64,000 nucleotides of DNA, taken from the NCBI RefSeq assembly GCF_964355755.1, contig NC_092677.1:11120601-11184600 (forward strand). The letters run 5' to 3'. Position 1 is the stretch's first letter. Each line of letters opens with the position of its first letter. The notes under the pieces were generated by a model. That model was not told where the DNA came from, did not search any database, and saw only the letters and a program-made list of their open reading frames with translations. This DNA comes from Antedon mediterranea (lineage: Eukaryota > Echinodermata > Crinoidea > Comatulida > Antedonidae). Shown piece after piece: positions 57,940 through 64,000 of this stretch. Made by a program: the position numbers and the translations under genes.

Positions 57940-60756
57940 ATGCCGGTAAGTTTATTACTATTATTAGGAAAGTTCTTTTAACTAAAGCCCTGTTTTTTCA
58001 GATTATTTCTTATATAGGCCTATGTATTATAGCTATGGCCTATAGTAAAAGGCCTTGGTAGGAAACCATAATAACAAATAATAACGTATTATTATTATTT
58101 TGTATACTACATGAATGGATATTTTCCTACTACTAAACATCACCATTCAAATAGCGACATACATATTCCCAGGTGGCTTTATAATTATAGTAGACTGACA
58201 TTAGCCCCTACAAATTTGCATTATTATCACCACCTGTATTCCCATTTATGCCTCATTTCGCTCGGACCTTCAATACCACATTTAATGGTCTCTACATCAT
58301 CATTTTGAATGATAATATTTATATGGTTTAACTTTAAATATTGCTAAATCAAATTGAAACTACAATTTTGTTTTGATCTCGTTCTTCCGTGTTCATACGC
58401 CAAATCGGAAATCTTTAAAGTCAACTCAGAACTGGCAGCAGTGAGAGGGCGCTCAAATAACAGTTTTGATATACAGTAGGCCTACAAACATGCTCAACAT
58501 TTTGGAGTTTCAAATTATCTTATTATAAACATTTCTACTAATAGGGTATAGTAGTAATTTATTTTGAAAAATATTAATAAATTTTAATTTACAGTTATGA
58601 TATATATCTTTGTTCATGGCAGTTATGATATATATCTTTGTTCATGGCAGTTTCGGTTTCGGTTGCTAATTCACAAAAAAATATTGTTCTTGTTCTTAAG
58701 CTCTGTCTACACTATCAAACTAGTTTGACCAAAAAAAAGTATAATGTGCCCAAATATGGTAGTGATATGACATCATCGTTTTCCATGGTTGTTCACATTA
58801 CATGTTTTGGTCACATAATAAAGTTTGATAGTGTAGACACAGCTTCTTTACCGTGTCAATATACGATAGTTTAGACAGAGCGTTAGTTTTAAACCTCACG
58901 ATAGAAGATAATTTTGGTAACCCTTCAAATAACCAATTTAAAGGCTTTTTAAAACGATCTAACTTACAGGCTTATCATTCGTCGTTAACGTCTCAAAGGG
59001 ACATTGCCAAAATGGCTCTGCTGCCATTAAACACTAAATTCAAAGGTCCGGCTCCACCAGGCGGTAAGTTGACAATTTTGCAACACTAAGCTCTGTCTGC
59101 ACTATCAAACTTTATGTGAAAAAAAAATGATGTGATGTACCGATATATGGACATGATGATGTCATCATCACTACCATCTTTGGGCACATCCCACTTTTTT
59201 TGGCAAACTATTTTAATAGTGTAGACAGAGCTTTAACTTATGTTTCCTCTTGAATAATGCATAGGTATTTATACAAATTTGGAATGACATGATATTTTTA
59301 TATGATGAACTCTTTTTTTTATATAGATGGATCACTCGATATCATAGACGAAACTTTGCAATATTTTAAGTCGAATGTTTTCTTTAAGCAATATGAAATT
59401 AAGGCAAGTAAAATAACCTTTCTTTATTTGGCATCGGTGTTTTTCCCCACAGTTATATTAAAGATTGACCCCCTAAAACAATGGTTTTTTAAATGTTTTT
59501 GTCGAATATGCCATTTTATTGTCACATAATAGTTATTTACTTAAAACTGCGAAATGGACTATTCAGAGTCTAATTTTATCAACCTATCATTTTCATGAGA
59601 CAATACATTTTAACAATCGCATAGCTCATGTCTTGATCGGTATATTATGGTGCAATGCAAATACAAATACTTGTTTTACTTTAATTTTTGCCTAAAATGG
59701 TAGGGAACACCTCACCTTCATGCCCTTAAAAAGAGGGAGGGCTGTTGTTTTGTTACACATTGCGCCGCTAGATTATATTCATGTGTTAAAGGAGGGGCTT
59801 CTATATTTTGTCAGTTATTTGAACTATTATGTACAGTCAAAGTGTCTTTGCACAGTGATTGTGTTACCGAACCGTTTATTGTTTTCTTCACAGAGTTCAG
59901 CAGACAGAGTCCTCATCTACATCACGCTGTACATTACTGAGTGTTTGAAAAGATTACAAAGAGTGAGTAATTACAATCTCAACGATTTCAAGTTGATCAT
60001 TTTGATAGAAATAAGTCTCCTCCTAGACAAGCTGCTATATCCTATGAATGGTACAGTAGTCCATCCATCCATCAATTTGAAATAGGGTTTGCAAGTTGTA
60101 TCATAATTATATTATTTTGCAGTGTACTTTTCGAATTAGATGGAAGGGTCACCTTAAGCCAACACGATGTAACTCACTATAAACGCTTAAGCTTGGTTCC
60201 CACTAGCGACCCAACGTAACGCAACCTACGCAACGTAAGAAAATGCCCTTCCAATAATTGTGTTTGCCCCCGCCTGCGTGAAATCAAACCTGCGATTTTT
60301 GCAGCACTGTTGCGTTGTCGGTTCCCACTTGTGATTACGCAATACATCACTTTGCGTCGATATGTCGCTGCGTTGTGTTCTAGAGTGGGAACCACGCTTT
60401 ACTGGTGATCAGATCAGGGCCGTAGCCAGTGACGAGGCAGACGAGATCGCCATATTTTATATTAATAATTATATTTAAAGCATCTTTGCCTCTCGTCTGT
60501 TTTTAACCTCTCGCTACAACTTTCGGTAACTGGTTTATTAATTAAACAAAACACAACAATGGCCTATATATTTGTGAATGTCCGCATATTTTTTTATATA
60601 ATTTGCGTTTTATTTTTAGATTTCTTCAAAAAACAATGCATTAAAAGAAATGCAGACACTTGCAATTGAGAATTTTGACTTACCTGGAGATGCTAGATTT
60701 CCGCTGAATGCCCTTTATCAAAAACCGGCTAGAAGTGATCAAGGTAGGGTTGTTAG

Positions 60757-60795
<39 letters not shown>

Positions 60796-61031
60796 GGTTA
60801 TTTTTTGTCCATATATATACATAATATATATGTATATATAAAGTTTATTTTGTGTTTTTAATTTTTATTATAGATACACTGCGACAGTATTTGACACAAA
60901 TCCGTCAAGAGACTGGTCTTCGCCTCGTCGAGAAAGTGATAGATCCTGCAACAGACAAGCCTAGCAAATGGTGGTTGTGCTTTATTAAGAGACGTTTCAT
61001 GGATAAAAGTCTTTCAGGCCCAAGCAAGTAA
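57940..61031 (+). CDS. ARPC3: Actin-related protein 2/3 complex subunit 3, complete, six exons
   Basis: The p21 subunit of the Arp2/3 complex, which nucleates branched actin filaments in the cytoplasm. Exons: 57940-57945 (ATGCCG only), 58970-59063, 59327-59403, 59894-59962, 60620-60743, 60874-61031; phases join to 175 residues (human 178). The start MP-AYHSSL is split over the tiny first coding exon exactly as expected. Recognised blocks are [58 protein letters not shown] and [20 protein letters not shown]. The intron after exon 3 begins AAG|GCAAGT, a GC-AG intron; the others are GT-AG. Two MITE copies and an AGGCCT-rich stretch lie in introns. Confidence 0.97.
58699..58846. mobile_element. 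MITE family 1 copy, same subfamily as the split copy
   Basis: Shares the unusual core CGTTTTCCATGGTTGTT and the ACACAGCTTC end with 54357-54469, marking a subfamily. ARPC3 intron 1. Confidence 0.88.
59089..59236. mobile_element. MITE family 1 copy in ARPC3 intron 2
   Basis: Termini AAGCTCTGTCTGCACTATCA and TTTAATAGTGTAGACAGAGC; starts about 25 bp after the exon 2 donor. Confidence 0.88.
60187..60401. mobile_element. MITE family 3 copy in ARPC3 intron 4
   Basis: Ends TTAAGCTTGGTTCCCACTAG and GAGTGGGAACCACGCTTTA, matching 39137-39323; the interior is diverged. Confidence 0.82.
60760..60795. repeat. (TA)n microsatellite in ARPC3 intron 5
   Basis: TA repeat beginning about 15 bp after the exon 5 donor. 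Confidence 0.9.
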
Positions 61032-62447
61032 TCAGGGGCTCATCTTGAATATTGCGCTGGTTGGTATCTTCGTTATCTTGTCAGAAGGAGAGACCGAAAA
61101 GGACCACTGAAAAAAGATTGATCATGCCCAGGAAAGAGTATTCCCTTCCCTGATCATACTCATTCATGATCTATTTTTCTCCTAGAATTTTATAGTCTAA
61201 TAAATTTAATGTAATACCACTGTTTGCATGCAAAATCGACATTTATAGTTTTTTTAAATTAATGAATATTATATTGATTACAACAGTTATAATAAAAAAA
61301 AAATTTAAATGGTACTAATTGAAAATTGTTTTATTGTTTGTATACTGTATTTAAATACGAATTCTTTAAAAACTTTAAATTCAATACGTATATTTCAGTA
61401 TAGAGTATAAAGTTTTTTGTTCAAATTCATATTTCTAATACATTATCAATTGTTTAAAAACATTTAGTTTATTAATCAATTACTTATACAAATTAATCAT
61501 ACCGCCATCTATAGATCGCCAAAAACATTAATGATTTTTTCTCTCACGCGGAATTTTTTGTTGCGGCAACATAAACAAAAGACTGACTGTATGCTTCGTT
61601 CGTATGTTACGTTTTTTTCAAAAGAACTAGCCTAAATATGATAGCAAGAGGCCTATTAACTCTAAACAACTAAAAGGACACACTATAAGTAAGACGATCG
61701 CTTTTATATAAAAGTTTATTATGATTGTTACTATGAATTAGTAGTAGTATGCTAGGCCTAGGTTAGTCTAGGCCTTCTTCTTGAACAATTAATAATTATT
61801 AAGTAGGCCTCACTCGACTCATCCTCGGGCCGAGAATTTACTAACCAGGTAGACTAGTACTAGGCCTAGGCCTATATAGCATTATAATATCCGTACTAGC
61901 ACCAGTCGTCGCTAGGCTTAGTCTTATGCTAGCCGGCTCTGTAGCCTACTAAAGTAGTAACTAGGCCTAGCCTAGGTAATTATTAATATTAGTTAGGCGG
62001 CCAGGGCCTATCAAGGGCCAGGCTTGGTTAAAAAGAATGTCGTACATAGACATTTTCAATCTATCTATAAAAGGTTTTCGCTTTGTCTACTCTTTTTTGT
62101 CATCTTGTTGACATTAATCAAAGAAAGCTAAAAAAAAGCATTTATTTATACACACAAAGAAAGCCATTTAATAAATAAAAAATCTTGTTTACAGTTTTGT
62201 ATGTTTATTAATCCATGGTTTATTTTAAACTGGACTGTGTGTACAGACTCTAAGGTCAAGGTGGATCAAACAAAAAACAATCATAAGCAAGTGACCCATA
62301 ATGAACAAGTGTTAAAAATCATTAGGGCATTCAGATGTTTTTGTTTTAAATCCATCCAATCCTGGTCCAATACAAATACTATAAATATCTACAATTTAAT
62401 GTAACGGTTTATAACTGAACTCATTATTCCACTGTCGATACCTTAAA
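61032..62447. promoter_or_regulatory. Interval between ARPC3 and the SNX16-like gene, with AGGCCTA cluster
   Basis: Holds the ARPC3 3' untranslated region and then the upstream region of the sorting nexin. From 61750 to 62030 it is dense in TAGGCCTA and CTAGGC words. No coding exon was recognised. Confidence 0.45.
61199..61204 (+). terminator. Likely ARPC3 polyadenylation signal
   Basis: AATAAA 167 bases after the ARPC3 stop, the first such hexamer downstream on this strand. The cleavage site was not determined. Confidence 0.5.
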
Positions 62448-63111
62448 ATGGCTGAGTTTGCTTGTACATTTGAACTGTGAGTACCCATAAATAATTGTAA
62501 TAGCAGTAGTAATGTGTTTTATTGATTTAATATGGTTATAAACTTTTACTGTATAGGTTTTGTTAATCTTTTGTTAATTCTATTTATTTAATTTTTAATT
62601 GTTGCATGTCTCGTCATGTTGTATTTTTGTAAGGGTCCCTAATGACGGCTGGATGGACCACACTCGTAAAATATTGTTGAAATAAAATAAATTCAGAAAG
62701 TACCTATTGTCTAACTTTGTATATTTCAACATAAATTTCATCAATTTCTTCCTGTTCAGATATTTAAATGAAGTAAGAAGCAATTATCAGAAGACAATGG
62801 AATCGGTTGTAGACACTGTGGTGGGTAGTTTCGATTCATCGCATTTAGTACCGCGCTCGATGTCGCCCGCTTCTCTCATGGATATAGATTTAGATAAGGA
62901 GTCTTACTCGGAGGAGTTTTACACGGAGCCGGTGCGAAGCAGCTCCTTGCTCAATGGTGAGGAAGATACCTTGTCAGATGATGATATCAAAATTGAAAGA
63001 GAGCGTGCAAATTCATGTGGTTCACAAACAGATGTGTCATCACTTTCAATCGAAGATCTTTATGTACCCATCGTGGGGTATGAAGTGATGGAGCAAAGAG
63101 CAAGATTCACG
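62448..63111 (+). CDS. SNX16: Sorting nexin, probably SNX16, 5' part (two coding exons), continues past window
   Basis: Exons 62448-62476 (ATG GCT GAG TTT...) and 62760-63111 join in frame to 127 residues and stop at a GTAAGC donor; no later coding exon is visible before the window ends. The N-terminal region is acidic and Ser-rich (SPASLMDIDLDKESYSEEF). The last residues, PIVGYEVMEQRARFT, match the way the PX domain of SNX16 begins. SNX16 is an endosomal membrane protein whose PX domain binds phosphatidylinositol 3-phosphate; the lipid-pocket residues would be in the missing exons. Other PX proteins share a similar lead-in, so the family is secure and the SNX16 assignment likely. The short first exon is preferred because its phase joins and it is followed by a canonical GTGAGT. 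Confidence 0.85.
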
Positions 63112-64000
63112 GTAAGCATTCAACCATGACGAATTCCTTTTCAGAATCAATAAAATAGAATTTCAAATAGATTTGAAATTTGTACAGTTTATGCTGTACA
63201 TACAGTAGTACGTTATAAAAGATAGAAACATGGTTGAATAAACACTTTTAACTTTGTTTAAAAGACGGAAAAATGTTTTAAAATGGTTGAGTAAACACAT
63301 ATAATGTTGTTTGAAAGTAACCCAGGTGTAATTTTATGAACTACTGAAGGTTAATAATCAACAAGTTGTAAACAAATACTGTACTTGGACTCAAACAAGT
63401 TTATTGTGTTTGTTCAAACTATACAGTTCAGTGTCCTCCTTACTGAATTGCTTTCAATACTATAGTTCTATTCTATAGAACTATCACATTTTGAAGTTAA
63501 TGGGATTAAACACATTTTTTTGTTATTTTGAACATTGGAATTATTAAAGTTTGATCGAAGTATTGTTTCTTAAAGTACAAGAACTTTTTAGTACTCCATT
63601 TCTCAAAGTCACAGACATCTCACAGGTCAATGAATATGATGCCATGCTTAATTGCCTTTTGTATTACCTACTCTACATGTGATTCATTGATTCACAAGTT
63701 TTTCAACTTATAAAGCTCTGTCTACACTATCAAACGTTATGTGATGTGCCCATATATGGACATGATGATGTCATATCATTACCATATTTGGGCATATCTC
63801 TACCATATTTGGGCACATCACTACACTAGTTTGATAGTGTAGACAGAGCTTTAGAGGGCAATCACTGTATTTACCCGTTAGAGTAGAGAAATTATTTAAA
63901 TTACTTCAGTAGTTACTATAGTAAAATGTTAAGCCACATAATTACAGTCTAAGCAGGGAGTTGTAAAATAAGCAACTCCCTGGTCTACGGTAAGCTAATG
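63112..64000. other. Intron 2 start of the SNX16-like gene
   Basis: AT-rich intronic sequence to the window edge. The only structured item is a full-length MITE copy at 63713-63853. No further PX-domain exon is visible. Confidence 0.6.
63713..63853. mobile_element. MITE family 1, well-preserved copy
   Basis: Ends AAAGCTCTGTCTACACTATC and GATAGTGTAGACAGAGCTTT are perfect inverted repeats of each other. Intron 2 of the SNX16-like gene. Confidence 0.92.

Noticed and set aside
61860-62030. CpG island promoter of the sorting nexin
   Set aside because: GC content is raised by AGGCCT words rather than CpG; a start site cannot be inferred from it.

Overview
The window is intron-rich nuclear DNA of an animal. 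It carries six recognisable conserved metazoan genes, five on the evidence of full exon chains and one by its zinc fingers, plus two unidentified single-exon ORFs. AT-rich introns packed with short terminal-inverted-repeat elements, tRNA-derived SINEs, and clusters of the palindrome AGGCCT/TAGGCCTA suggest an invertebrate deuterostome, most likely an echinoderm. That placement is inference, not proof.

Layout. (1) About 2247-16017, minus strand: a monoamine oxidase (MAO-type flavin amine oxidase). Thirteen coding exons are traced, from the N-terminal FAD motif to the flavin-linked cysteine; the following C-terminal exon(s) could not be found with confidence. (2) 19116-25992, plus: a complete 15-exon prolidase (PEPD), head-to-head with MAO. 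(3) 27280-50098, minus: a complete 25-exon WDR59 (GATOR2 subunit), convergent with PEPD. Its 9.6-kb intron 4 holds two long uninterrupted same-strand ORFs of unknown function (39456-40454 and 45056-46477). (4) 50099-54520: gene-poor and repeat-rich. (5) 54521-55681, minus: a nine-finger C2H2 zinc-finger protein. (6) 57940-61031, plus: a complete six-exon ARPC3 (Arp2/3 subunit). (7) 62448 to the edge, plus: the first two coding exons of a sorting nexin, most likely SNX16, cut by the window just as its PX domain begins.

The genes do not form a pathway. They are ordinary housekeeping genes covering amine oxidation, iminodipeptide hydrolysis, amino-acid sensing to mTORC1, actin nucleation and endosomal sorting.

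The most distinctive content is mobile. One MITE family (termini GCTCTGTCTACACTATCAAA) has about twenty copies here. Many stop within a few tens of bases of a splice site, and two copies are split by later insertions. One copy, in a PEPD intron, carries about 80 bp that matches a WDR59 exon, its 5' splice site and intron start, bracketed by MITE-like ends. At least five other inverted-repeat element families, several SINE families, LINE 3' fragments, minisatellites and hammerhead-like motifs are also present. I saw no viral gene, toxin gene, CRISPR array or bacterial-type operon.
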